DNA from: Naegleria lovaniensis
Lineage: Eukaryota > Heterolobosea > Eutetramitea > Acrasida > Naegleriidae
DNA length: 64,000 nucleotides
Reading direction: 5' to 3'
NCBI RefSeq assembly: GCF_003324165.1
Contig: NW_025407826.1
Location: forward strand, 558,001-622,000
The translations under genes and the position numbers were made by a program. The notes under the pieces are model-generated. The model was given only the letters and a program-made list of their open reading frames with translations. It was not told the DNA's origin and did not search any database. Below, piece by piece: positions 49,817 through 60,009 of the stretch (the stretch's first letter is position 1; each line of letters starts with the position of its first letter).

Positions 49817-52357
49817 CTAAAGAATCTGGCATGAGAATCCTCCCGATGATGTTCCATTGGTAGGTAAAGAGGTGCTTCGACGAGCTCGTTTGTTTTGTGA
49901 TGGTGGCGTTTGCATGGGAGAAAACGCAGCTGAGGTACCTGCAGGTGAAGTTGTTTGCATGCTTAGATTTGCGGCATTGGGTGTAGTTGGATAATTTTCA
50001 TCGTCACCACCATCGCTCGAGGTGATAGATTTTCTCTTCTTGAGAGTTTCTTGCTCCTTTTCGCTAAGTTGTGATAATGTTGGAAGAATGTGACCTTCTT
50101 TTGCTTGATAGTAGCTCATTACGGACACACCCTTCTCGAATACGAGAGTTTTTAGTCCTTGATTGTGACAATTCATAACGTCCATCACATCCCTGTTGCA
50201 GTAATCTCCTGATGCCTTGTTTGTTAACTTCACCCAGCAATATCTAGCATTTATCCAAAATATCTTAATCATACCATACTTGTAAAAAGCTTCTTTGATA
50301 TGTTCATTAGTTACTTCTTGCGACAGACCTGTTAACAAAAACACGTCAGATCTGTCTTCGAGTGGGTTGGGTTTCAAAAGTTTGAAATTGTGATCACAGT
50401 TCATGACATTGATAATGTTGACCATTTCCTTAATATGGGATAAATCGGCAACTCCGTGGAAAATTTTGTTTCGATTGGTACCAATGATTTGACTAATTTT
50501 CATGAATACAAAACCTGTCATAAAGGCGTCAAATGCTGCAACATGGTCAAAGTCTTTAATTCCTTCATAAAATTCGTCAAAGTTCTCAAATCTGGGTCCC
50601 CCAGCATCGGTTCTGTGCAACGTGTAGTCGAAGACTGTTCGTAGAGAAGTGTCTCTAACTAATGCTGATGAGATTTGTGGGTAGGTTTCACAGATATATT
50701 TGGTGTCAATTACACTATATTTACAAATATAAAACAACGAAAAAATAAAGCATGTGTGAAATGTCATTTCAACCATGAAAACAAGTACACTTACTTTTCA
50801 AAATTTTCTCTCACAATTGCCTTAAATTCTTCCGACGATGCAGGAAGGGGCTTGATGAATTTATGAACGACATGCATCATGTCCAACATCGCATTGTGTC
50901 CAATTAGAATTAAATGTTTGTGTTTTGTAAGCTCTCGAATGACTCTAGAAAATCCAAGTTCTTGACTCACTGCCTCTTCAATTTCTCTATTAATTCTTTC
51001 TTCTGTTGTTTCGCTGCCGACTCTTGTGACACGGATAAATGATAGTCTTTTGTTGCCTGTGTTGATGGTATTTAGTACAAGTTTGCCTTCATATCTGTTT
51101 GTTAAAGGTACCATTAATAACATTATTGATGTTATATAGATATATTTCTGCAAAGAATTAAAACTTACAAAGATCCCAATTCCTCAAATAAGAATTTTCG
51201 TTCAAACCCATTACAAGGATCAAGGTCGATCTCTGCATCGGTAGAGTTAGCTACCCAATCGGCGACTCTTTCTTTACAATTTTCCAAAAACTCTCGTTGT
51301 TCAGGTGTCAAACGGCTACTGTCAATTTTTTCGCCTCTATCGTTAGGTCTTCTTCTCGTTCCAGACCCTGTTGCTTTGCTTTTAACAATTCTTGTAATGT
51401 TTTCTCTTGTGGTTGTCTCTTCGATCTCATTCATGTAGGTAATACCATGAGCGATAACCTTATTAAGATCCATCTTGTTCTGAACTAAAAATTGAAGGCA
51501 AGTATTTTGACAAGAGAAGACACTAGAGCTTCGAGAGGGAGCTTTGAAAAGATAAAAGTTATATGGCCTTGCTGTGACTTTAGGAGATGCAGCAGTTGGA
51601 GAAGTCTTTTTGGCCAGTGAACTTTTCAACATTTGTCGTAAGCGTTCCGTTTCGTCTTGAATATTAGAAAATTCATCCTCAGGTTTTTCAACAAACCATA
51701 GGCAAAGACCAAATTGAACCACTTCGAATTGAGATGCACTATCTCTTAACTTTAAATATCTGTCTTCAATTGTATCGATGGGCATGATTTTGTGTTCCTC
51801 GCTACGAATTGATGGAAGTTTGCAGAATAACATTTTAAAAACGAGAAGAAAGTTATATGAACTTACTCTAATTCCAAGCCAGTCATTTCAAGATCGAAGC
51901 TAATAAACGATGTCTTGGGCAGCAATTCTTTGATTTCAGCTAATTTTTCTTCAAAATTAATTTTTGTAACATCAATAATGGAAGGAGATTTCTTTGTGAG
52001 GGCTGTAGTTACAGGTTTAATACATTGAGCCGATTCCGAAGTGATGGCTAGCGCCTTATCTTCATCATCATTAGTTCCTACTATATCAGCATTTGAATCA
52101 GAGGATGATACTGTAATTGTATTTTCCACTCCTGATGATGATGGAGTTGAATTATCTTCTTCCGCGGAAACAGCAGGAGTTGGTGTTGAAGTTTCCAATT
52201 CATCGGTTTTATCAATTTCGTTATTGCCAGAATTTAAGTCTTGCTTTGATGATGCAAAGGGATGTTCGACCAATCCGTCATATGATGATGAGCCTTGCTG
52301 TTCTTGTTGTTCCGTGCTCTCATCCATCATTTTATTATCGTCTTCGTTTAATGGCAT
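49817..52357 (-). CDS. PARN: Poly(A)-specific ribonuclease PARN
   Basis: Exons 52357-51867, 51801-51169, 51094-50795 and 50714-49817 (introns 65, 74 and 80 bp, all with GTAAGT donors) give 773 residues. A Ser/Asp/Glu-rich leader of about 135 residues precedes the DEDD nuclease: FISFDLEMTGLELDEEHK (Asp and Glu), ERYLKL-like DRYLKLRDSASQFEVVQFGL, LIGHNAMLDMMHVVHKF (Asp) and FDHVAAFDAFMTGFVF (His and Asp). An R3H-type or helical insert sits between motifs I and II, and an RRM (DVFLLTGLSQEVTNEHIKEA) follows at about 600-680. PARN shortens poly(A) tails and trims snoRNAs and other small RNAs. All catalytic residues are present. The protein ends GGFSCQIL, a possible CaaX prenylation box. The ATG at 52357 follows AAAAA; ATGs at 52408 and 52387 are in frame. 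Confidence 0.92.
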
Positions 52358-52623
52358 TTTTTCAATCAACAACGAATGCGACTTCATTTCGACAAAAAGA
52401 ATAATCATTTAACATCTCTAATCATACAGTGATTTGGTGGTTTCATAGATATCATCTTGATGAAATTATTCATTGTCAAGAAAAAATTGGTTTTTCAAAA
52501 GTTCAATGTGTTTGTTGATTTTTTGAGTGCAGGAGTTCAAAAAAAATTCAAACGCTAATCATCACCTCTGCCATCACTTCAAATCACTTCTAAATTTTCA
52601 TCCCCACAATATAACTCAACAAC

Positions 52624-54679
52624 ATGGTCAACACCAAGAGGCTCCTAAAGGAGATTGAAACAAAAAAGAAGATCACCGATGTGAAATTCTTTAAAGACGA
52701 TGATAAGAGTAGCAAATCTCGGGATACAAACACATTCAACAGCAGTAACATGAATATAGCCTCTAAAAACTATGGTGTTCTTGTCTATGATTTGGAAGGT
52801 AAAAAATCTCTCTCGGAGATTGTTCAAAACTCCAAACTCAAAGCAAAATACAATAGTGAGGCCAAAAATTATTTCAATTTAATTGATGACTTGGAATTTC
52901 CGACAGCATGTAACAATATTTGTTTAGCTGCAGATGAGAATCACTTGTGGGCTTCTGGTATTTATAAACCACAAGTGAGATGTTTTACTTTGGATGATTT
53001 AACCATGAAATTTAAGAGACATGTGGATTATGAAATTCTTAAATTGTGTCCACTTACTTCAGATTACAAAAAGATGGCAACTTTGTGTGTAGATCGATAT
53101 ATTGAAATTCATGCTCAATGGGGAAGCTATTATCGATTTAGAATTCCAAAATATGGGCGAGACATTACATATCATGATTATAGTGCAGAGCTGGTCATGG
53201 TAGGATCAAGTAATGAAATTTATCGATTCAATCTTGAACAAGGAATGTTTAGGAAACCAACTCTTAGCTACTCGAATGCAGAAGCTATTAACACTGTGAA
53301 AATTAATCCTGTTCATCAACTTTTTGGTCTTGGATGTGATAATGGATTTGTGGAATGCATGGATCCTCGCTCTAAGAAAATTATTGGATGTATTGATGCC
53401 CATGACTCTATTAACACCATGCTTGGATCTGCTTCTTCGTGGGATTCTTCTTCGCGAGCTGTGACAGCATTCGAATTTGATAGTGATGGAATTGGTTTTG
53501 CTGTTGGTACACACTCTGGAAAGGTTGGACTCTTTGATTTGCGAAAGAAAGGTGCTGTTTTTGTAAAGGACCACCATACTGATTTACCAATCGTTAAAAT
53601 TGCATATCACGACACTTCAAAGAATATTTTCTCAGCAGACACTCAAGTGGTGAAAATTTGGGACAAATCCAATGGAAACAATTATACCAATTTGGAACTC
53701 ACAGCCAAGATTAACGATTTTTGTATCATTCCACACAGTGGTATGGTATTAGTGGGAGGAGAACGTTCCAAGATCAAACCTTTCTATATTCCAAGTTTAG
53801 GTCCTGCTCCAAAATGGTGTGCATTTGTCGACCAAATTACAGAAGAACTCGAAGATTTCAAGAAGAATACTGTCTATCAAGATTTCAAATTCCTTACATT
53901 GGAAGAAGTTCAAGAGTATGTTTTTATTTCTTTAACGTTATTCACAGATTTAACCTCATGCCAATTTATTTGTTGCATTTCACACTGCATCATTATGAAC
54001 TTGAAACAGTCTTGGCTTGGAAGATTTATTTGGAACAGATCTATTACGGCCCTACATGCATGGTTTCTTCATTAAGATGTCTCTGTACCGAAGAGCTCTC
54101 GAGTATAGTGACCAAAAATCAGATCAAATTTCTGCTTCAGAAATTCTCACTCCCGGTCAAGTGGATAGCATGTCTGAAGAGAGACTCAAAGAAGAACGTG
54201 TGAAGGCTCTTGTCGACTTTATTACGCAAGAAGATGGCGAACAAGAAACCTCACAACAACAAACAAAGAAACCACAAATTGCTGCTGTCGACGATGACCG
54301 ATTTAAAGAAATGCTTGACAATCCTGATTTTGCTGTAGAAGTCTCGGAAAAGAAGAAGAAATTCGAGGAGAGAAAAGCCAAAAGAAGAGAAGTATTTGAC
54401 ACCTCGAGTCATAGACGAGACAAAAAGGCAGAACGAGAGCAAGAAGACTCTATTGGAATTTATGGTATTGAGTCTGCTCAATCCCTCAATTACAATGATC
54501 ATGCTGACTTTTTAGATTTTGGAACTAAGAACAAGAATGAACGAAACATGTCATTCCATTCACGATTAAACCGTAAAGGAGAGAATGAAGAGGCCAATGA
54601 CAAAGATGATGGAGGTAATAAGAGAAAGAGACGAGGAGGTAGTGGCGATAAAAGATCCAAGCACGTTAAAAAGTACTAA
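52624..54679 (+). CDS. NOL10: Nucleolar protein 10 (Enp2)
   Basis: Exons 52624-53915 and 54010-54679 (94-bp intron, GTATGT/CAG) give 653 residues, close to human NOL10 (688). The N-terminal 390 residues are a WD40-type propeller (repeats such as FGLGCDNGFVECMDPRSKK and FAVGTHSGKVGLFDLRKKG). The family signatures PAPKWCAFVDQITEELED and, across the splice, DLGLEDLFGTDLLRPYMHGF are clear. The C-terminal region has an NUC153-like motif (DDRFKEMLDNPDFAVE) and a Lys/Arg/Glu-rich tail ending KRRGGSGDKRSKHVKKY. Known role in yeast (Enp2): assembly of the 40S subunit precursor in the nucleolus. Confidence 0.95.
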
Positions 54680-55514
54680 TTAGTAGAACCAATAAAAAAG
54701 TAGAATTGAAAGTTTTAACTGTTTTACCTAATATCCAAATATGTTCGCCACTTCTTCGTAATCCACACTTCTCTATGATTGTTTGCAGCGTCAAGTTCCA
54801 TCACAACGTTATTTGTTGTTGTCAACAGAACCCTTATCAAAATTGATGATAACACGATCGTGACAAGTTGACCATCAACGGGCAATCAAAAATCTTCAAA
54901 GATCCACTCAAACGATCGCTCTCTCATCAAGTCACTTGCTCTTTTTTCGAGCCGTTGTTTCTAATTTTGAAAGACATGACGTTTTTTACAAATTGATTTT
55001 TTCAAACAAATACTTCAAATATTCAAAAAAAAGTCGCTAACTTGTTCTTCGCTCATCTCACAAGAATCGCAAGGAGTTTTCTGTTGCCATTGTTATTATT
55101 AGTCATCACCGACGAGTACTCACGCAAAACTCCTATTGCCGTGAATTGTTGTGTTCTTTAAGAATCATCCGTGAAGCAAACAACAACTTGTTCAGATTGA
55201 TTTTTCAAATTATTATAACCAAATCCGAGCACTCAGCAATACATTCCATGAATCTGTAGTAAAAGGCTCTTTGAAAAACGGAAAATAGACCATCAGCATC
55301 CAATAGTAATTTCCTAAATTTTATATACGTACACTACAAACAACAACGTATCAGTTTTTCTTAACGCACTTTGTACTCCTCTTTCCAACCGGTGCTTTCA
55401 TTTTCGTGGTGTTTGTAGGAAATAGTCCATATATTTTCATTCTTTTCAACTGCGAGTATTAATACTTTGAAGACTCTCTCTTCCATCTTGTAGAAAGCAC
55501 TAACAATAATCACT
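54680..55514. other. Gene-free region
   Basis: These 835 bp hold no gene I can support. They contain the 3' flank of NOL10 and probably a long promoter and 5' leader for the downstream kinase. No repeat or structured RNA is evident. Confidence 0.4.
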
Positions 55515-57467
55515 ATGGTTTTATCCTTCTCCGGCAGCAGCAGCAACGGGATACCCATACCGTCATCCTCTACAACTTCACCCACCTCTCCAAGAGGAAT
55601 ACCTTCCAACACCATCACTTCCTCACCCAACAACAATAACTCTAGCCCAATTCCCATTCCCAACTCGAGTAATTCTCTCTTCACTAAACGAAAAACATCT
55701 AATGCCAAATATAAGCCATCCAATCTTAGTATTTCATCAGTGCGGGACGGCAAGGTTTCAAGAACACCCAAACAATTTGAAATTCCGCAAGAATTCTACA
55801 TGTATTCATCATCAGTGCCGAATCCAACCACTTCACGACCTTCTTCAGTTTCTTCATCATCCATGATGTATGGCATGTCAGCAGATGAGTCATCATCATC
55901 CCATCAACAACCTCCTCAACATCATCACCATTCTAGTAAATCTCTCTCGTTTGCTAACATGAACCGTCATCAGCAAGATTTACCATTCTCTCCTCCTTCC
56001 ACCTCATCAGCCATGATGATCAACACATCAACCATTTCAAGAGGACAACACGGAATGCATTCGGTTTCCTCCTCCTTTTCAAACTCGTCATCTTTATATG
56101 CCACTCCTCACTCTGCTTCGTCGTCTGGTTTTCATCATCCTCATCAACACCACCATCACTCATTTTCTCAACAACATTTTCCACCCAGTTCGTTGGGACA
56201 TAATCACTACACTTCAGGCTATTTCAATCCTCACAGTTATGGTGATAGCAGTAGTGTTTGTTATTCACTGAGCAGTAGTGTGGATTCTACATGTTCGTTT
56301 GCAAGTCAATGTTGCAGTCCCAACGGAGGGTCGTTCATTCCCTATGACAAATTAAACAGAAAATTTAGAAAAATTAAACCATTGGGAGAGGGTTCATCGA
56401 GCACAGTTTCGCTGGTACAACAAGAGAGCACTGGTCTGCACTTTGCTGAGAAGATTATTGAACATTATGAAGAACGAGAATCCATTGTAAAGAATGAAGT
56501 TAAATTTCTGTCCATTTGCAAACCATGTCCAAACGTTGTGACGCTTTATGACTGCTTTCAGAAAGGCAATTCTATACACTTAATTTTAGAATACATGGAA
56601 GGAAATTCGATAGATATCATTGCTAAAAAATACAGTAAACTGTCAAGAAAGCAACGACAAGCAATTGAGGAAGATTTGGACGCACCCTTACCAGCACATC
56701 TCTCACCAATGACCTATGAAGATTGCGGTGACTCAGAATTAATTACTTATGACGACGATTTGGATGACTTGAATGGAAACGATATCATGGAAGATGAAAT
56801 GTTTCCCATGACAGATGTGAATAGTAAGGCAGATAAACAATCAAAGAGACATTCTTCCACTCGCAGAAGGCTATTCGCAGAAGATACTACAGATAGCGCT
56901 AAAAACAGTGCTAGTGACCGCAGCCGAGGCATTCCTGAAGAGATTCTGGGATTAATGGTTGTTCAAGTTATAAGAGCACTTTGCTTCTTGGATGAACATA
57001 ACGTGATTCACTCCGACATTAAGCCCAGTAACATTCTTCTAAACAAGAGAGGCGAGGTAAAATTGACAGATTTTGGACTTTCAACCTACGCAGACGTTGC
57101 ACACAATAGACTAGGATCATTTGCCTACATGAGTCCAGAGAAGTTACAACACGGAAAGCATAGTCACAAATCTGACGTATATTCGTTGGGCGTTTCCATA
57201 TTGGAATTATCGAAATGCAAATTCCCATTTTCCGAAAGTGGTTTTCACATGCACGAGATTCAAACCCTTGATGTGGAAAAATTTGTTGGAGATTCACATT
57301 CATATGATTTTAAAGATTTTGTGAAGAAGTGTATTCAAATTGATCCTTCTTCCAGACTTTGTGCTTCTGAATTATTGCAACACGAATGGATGCAACCTTT
57401 CAAGAATTTAGATAATGACATTGTTTGTTCCAAGATTGCAAATTGGTACAATAAATTGTTTGCTTGA
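55515..57467 (+). CDS. Protein kinase, STE/MAP2K-like, with HSD catalytic loop
   Basis: A single frame of 650 residues. Residues 1-280 are disordered, rich in Ser, Pro, Asn and His. The kinase domain (about 284-645) has the glycine loop PLGEGSSSTVSL, the lysine strand HFAEKIIE, VVTLYDCF, LILEYMEGNSIDII, the catalytic loop VIHSDIKPSNILLN, DFGLST, and NRLGSFAYMSPEKLQHG; the overall wording is closest to MAP kinase kinases. An acidic insert of about 90 residues lies between helices alpha-D and alpha-E (roughly 375-470). The catalytic-loop HRD is HSD, so the Arg that reads activation-loop phosphorylation is missing, while the catalytic Asp and DFG are intact. I infer an active kinase regulated differently from classical MAP2Ks. 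Confidence 0.9.
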   Translation: MVLSFSGSSSNGIPIPSSSTTSPTSPRGIPSNTITSSPNNNNSSPIPIPNSSNSLFTKRKTSNAKYKPSNLSISSVRDGKVSRTPKQFEIPQEFYMYSSSVPNPTTSRPSSVSSSSMMYGMSADESSSSHQQPPQHHHHSSKSLSFANMNRHQQDLPFSPPSTSSAMMINTSTISRGQHGMHSVSSSFSNSSSLYATPHSASSSGFHHPHQHHHHSFSQQHFPPSSLGHNHYTSGYFNPHSYGDSSSVCYSLSSSVDSTCSFASQCCSPNGGSFIPYDKLNRKFRKIKPLGEGSSSTVSLVQQESTGLHFAEKIIEHYEERESIVKNEVKFLSICKPCPNVVTLYDCFQKGNSIHLILEYMEGNSIDIIAKKYSKLSRKQRQAIEEDLDAPLPAHLSPMTYEDCGDSELITYDDDLDDLNGNDIMEDEMFPMTDVNSKADKQSKRHSSTRRRLFAEDTTDSAKNSASDRSRGIPEEILGLMVVQVIRALCFLDEHNVIHSDIKPSNILLNKRGEVKLTDFGLSTYADVAHNRLGSFAYMSPEKLQHGKHSHKSDVYSLGVSILELSKCKFPFSESGFHMHEIQTLDVEKFVGDSHSYDFKDFVKKCIQIDPSSRLCASELLQHEWMQPFKNLDNDIVCSKIANWYNKLFA

Positions 57468-57589
57468 AAGGTTTTCCTTAAACTATTCGTTGGTACTTTA
57501 ATTGAGCTCGTCATGGTTGTTTGAAATTTTAATTATTTTACAATGAATTGGATGGTTAAATTATTGAGGTATGACAACTCAGCAGTTGA

Positions 57590-59695
57590 TTAATAATCAT
57601 CCTCCCTAACCCATTTGACTAACTTTTTTTCCTGAGCCGAATAATACTTGATGAGTCTAATCTTTTTGCAATGATTGACAATTTGATTTTCGAGTTGAGT
57701 GGTGTTCATGGGTTGCCTTATATCAAAAACGTCGAGTTCTCTCAAAGAATTTGAGCGAATGATCATGTTACTGTCAAAAGCTCCATTCGATAAGTTCAAT
57801 CTTTTCAAATGTTTGAAACTTTCAATGTCCTTCGTGAGCAATTTACACATCGAAGGTCCCATCATGGATTTGTTTCCAGAAAGATCCAAAGTTCTCAAAT
57901 TCGGAAAAAGAAAATGCCACGAGCAATAATGAAATAAATCATTATCGGCCAAGCTTAATTCACGCAACGAAGAATAATACGGGGCAGTCAATTTTCCATT
58001 CTTGTGCATTTCCACAAACATGGATCTCAATTGAAAATACAATTCCTGAATGGTCTCTTGACTCAACTGACAATCAATCAGTTTGAATGACTTTAAATGA
58101 TTGTTAAATGTGAAAAATGGCAACACCACAAAATGAATGTAATAATTCGCTTGATTCGAGCAATTTGAAAAAGTCACTGATTGTATGTATGGAATGTAGA
58201 AATAATTTCGAACTTGATAAAATTGAATTGAAAATCGATGTTTCGATCGAGTCGAGTCCTGTGGAGTGGTCACATCTGAACCATCTTGTTGTTCATTGTC
58301 TTCTAAAATGGATATTTCATTCGTGTTGTTGATAGGTTCTTCAATTTTCTTTCGAATTTGAATGGCAATTTGTGAAGAACCAAGAGATTTCGATCTTCTT
58401 CGTTGTTGTTGTTGTTGATTACCATTATTATTCATCATTCCAAGCATATTCATTGATTGTTGTTGTTGTTGTTGTTGATATTCATTACTAATTCTTTTCA
58501 CACTTTTCACAACATGTCTTAAATGTTTTGGTAAATGTGAATGCAATGAAAGAGCATTGGATTGCTGTCTGGAATTCCATACATTTGATTCTTCTGTAAA
58601 ATCTCCCAATAGTAGTGTTGACGTCTGATTCGCATGATTGCCAAGTAAATGTTCAAATGAATTTGGACTTGCTGTGAGCATGCTTAAAAAATCATCGTCA
58701 TAGGAAATTCTCAATCTTCGACAAGAAGAGCGAGGTGACAACATGGCATTCATGAGAATTGAGGAAGAAGGTTGTTGTTGTTGTTGAAAGGATGATGAAG
58801 AATGTGTGAAAGATTGTGAATGTTCTTGTACTCGAAAAGAACTTGTTGAGCTCAATAATTGTGAATTGGATGATGGATGAATAGGATTGGATGAGTTGGC
58901 ATGTGACGTCGTGAAAATGCTACGATTCGTATTGGTTGTGTTCTGAGAGTAATGATGGTCATGTCCTGTTCGATCATGACTCGGCGAATTCCAATCTTGT
59001 TGAGTATTCGTATTATTATGAGTATTCGTATTAATATTAGTATTGCTATTATTCAAAAATATGGAATTATAACTCGCACTCGAATAATCTCTATAAAACG
59101 AATTATATAGAGCCAACATTTGATCAAATCCAATAAATTTCAAATGAGCATAAAAATCAAAAAGAAACAATCTCTGATTTCTTTCCTTTTCAAAAACTCC
59201 AAATAATTTTGACATGACATTATGTAATGAAAATGGAATGGATTTTGTGAGAGAGGCAGAAGAAGGTGAAATGGAACGTTTGTGAAGAGAGGCAGAAGAG
59301 GAGGATTTTTTTACAGGATGGAGAGTGGAAGAGGTATCATTGGAAGAAGATATGGTCGAATGGTTGGTAGCATTGGTGCTGGATGAGAAGACGGTGAAGG
59401 GTGAGGTAGTGTCACTTGTCAATTCTTTTAAGTTAGACATGCTACTTGCTGTTTCTTCATAGAGTAACATTTTTTCATATAGATCACTGTAATGTGCTGT
59501 TTCAATTAATTTCTTCGAATAGAAAATAATTTCTGGGAATTTAATAAATGTTAAAATGTATAAAATAACATCAAATGGTAATTTCTTAAAATCATCAAAA
59601 TCTATATATTCGGAATATAATTTGTTGTAGACTGTAATCATGTTTTTTGTCGGAGCAACAAACATTCCATGATCGTAGTAATAGATGTGTTGCAT
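57590..59695 (-). CDS. F-box and leucine-rich repeat protein
   Basis: A single frame of 701 residues. An F-box-like segment sits at about residues 35-70 (FKKLPFDVILYILTFIKFPE). The middle (95-490) is long and disordered with Ser, Asn and Gln runs, including trinucleotide tracts. The last 200 residues are leucine-rich repeats: LKSFKLIDCQLS, LRELSLADNDLF, LRTLDLSGNKSM, LKRLNLSNGAFD, LRELDVFDI. F-box/LRR proteins usually act as substrate receptors of SCF ubiquitin ligases. No membrane segment is seen. It is convergent with the kinase gene and divergent from the EPG5 gene. Confidence 0.82.
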   Translation of the reverse strand: MQHIYYYDHGMFVAPTKNMITVYNKLYSEYIDFDDFKKLPFDVILYILTFIKFPEIIFYSKKLIETAHYSDLYEKMLLYEETASSMSNLKELTSDTTSPFTVFSSSTNATNHSTISSSNDTSSTLHPVKKSSSSASLHKRSISPSSASLTKSIPFSLHNVMSKLFGVFEKERNQRLFLFDFYAHLKFIGFDQMLALYNSFYRDYSSASYNSIFLNNSNTNINTNTHNNTNTQQDWNSPSHDRTGHDHHYSQNTTNTNRSIFTTSHANSSNPIHPSSNSQLLSSTSSFRVQEHSQSFTHSSSSFQQQQQPSSSILMNAMLSPRSSCRRLRISYDDDFLSMLTASPNSFEHLLGNHANQTSTLLLGDFTEESNVWNSRQQSNALSLHSHLPKHLRHVVKSVKRISNEYQQQQQQQSMNMLGMMNNNGNQQQQQRRRSKSLGSSQIAIQIRKKIEEPINNTNEISILEDNEQQDGSDVTTPQDSTRSKHRFSIQFYQVRNYFYIPYIQSVTFSNCSNQANYYIHFVVLPFFTFNNHLKSFKLIDCQLSQETIQELYFQLRSMFVEMHKNGKLTAPYYSSLRELSLADNDLFHYCSWHFLFPNLRTLDLSGNKSMMGPSMCKLLTKDIESFKHLKRLNLSNGAFDSNMIIRSNSLRELDVFDIRQPMNTTQLENQIVNHCKKIRLIKYYSAQEKKLVKWVREDDY

Positions 59696-60009
59696 TTTTT
59701 TAATTGTCGACGTGAGGCAGTTCTAATTTGGAAGGCAACAGCTGAAGAATGCCAAATGTCAAAAATGTCATTCTCAAAAGAGAACCTTTGAAGTCATGAG
59801 AACCAAGAGAACCAATTGAAAGTTAACCTTCAGAATTGTGGGCATCATCTTTTTGATTGCAATTAATATCTTGTTTGAGGTCTCATTCTTCGTCATCTTC
59901 CTTCACGTTTCTAATTCGAATTCAATTCAACAAATATAAATATTAATAATCATAAACAAAAATCTCATCATCACGCAAGCGAAACAACAACAGGTGATGG
60001 CTTTGAAAA
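59696..60009. promoter_or_regulatory. Divergent upstream region
   Basis: These 314 bp lie between the F-box/LRR start and the EPG5 start. No gene or clear motif is seen. Confidence 0.4.

Noticed and set aside
58360-58480. Trinucleotide tracts (TTG/GTT) as a repeat element
   Set aside because: They encode Gln and Asn runs within the F-box/LRR protein and are normal for this genome.
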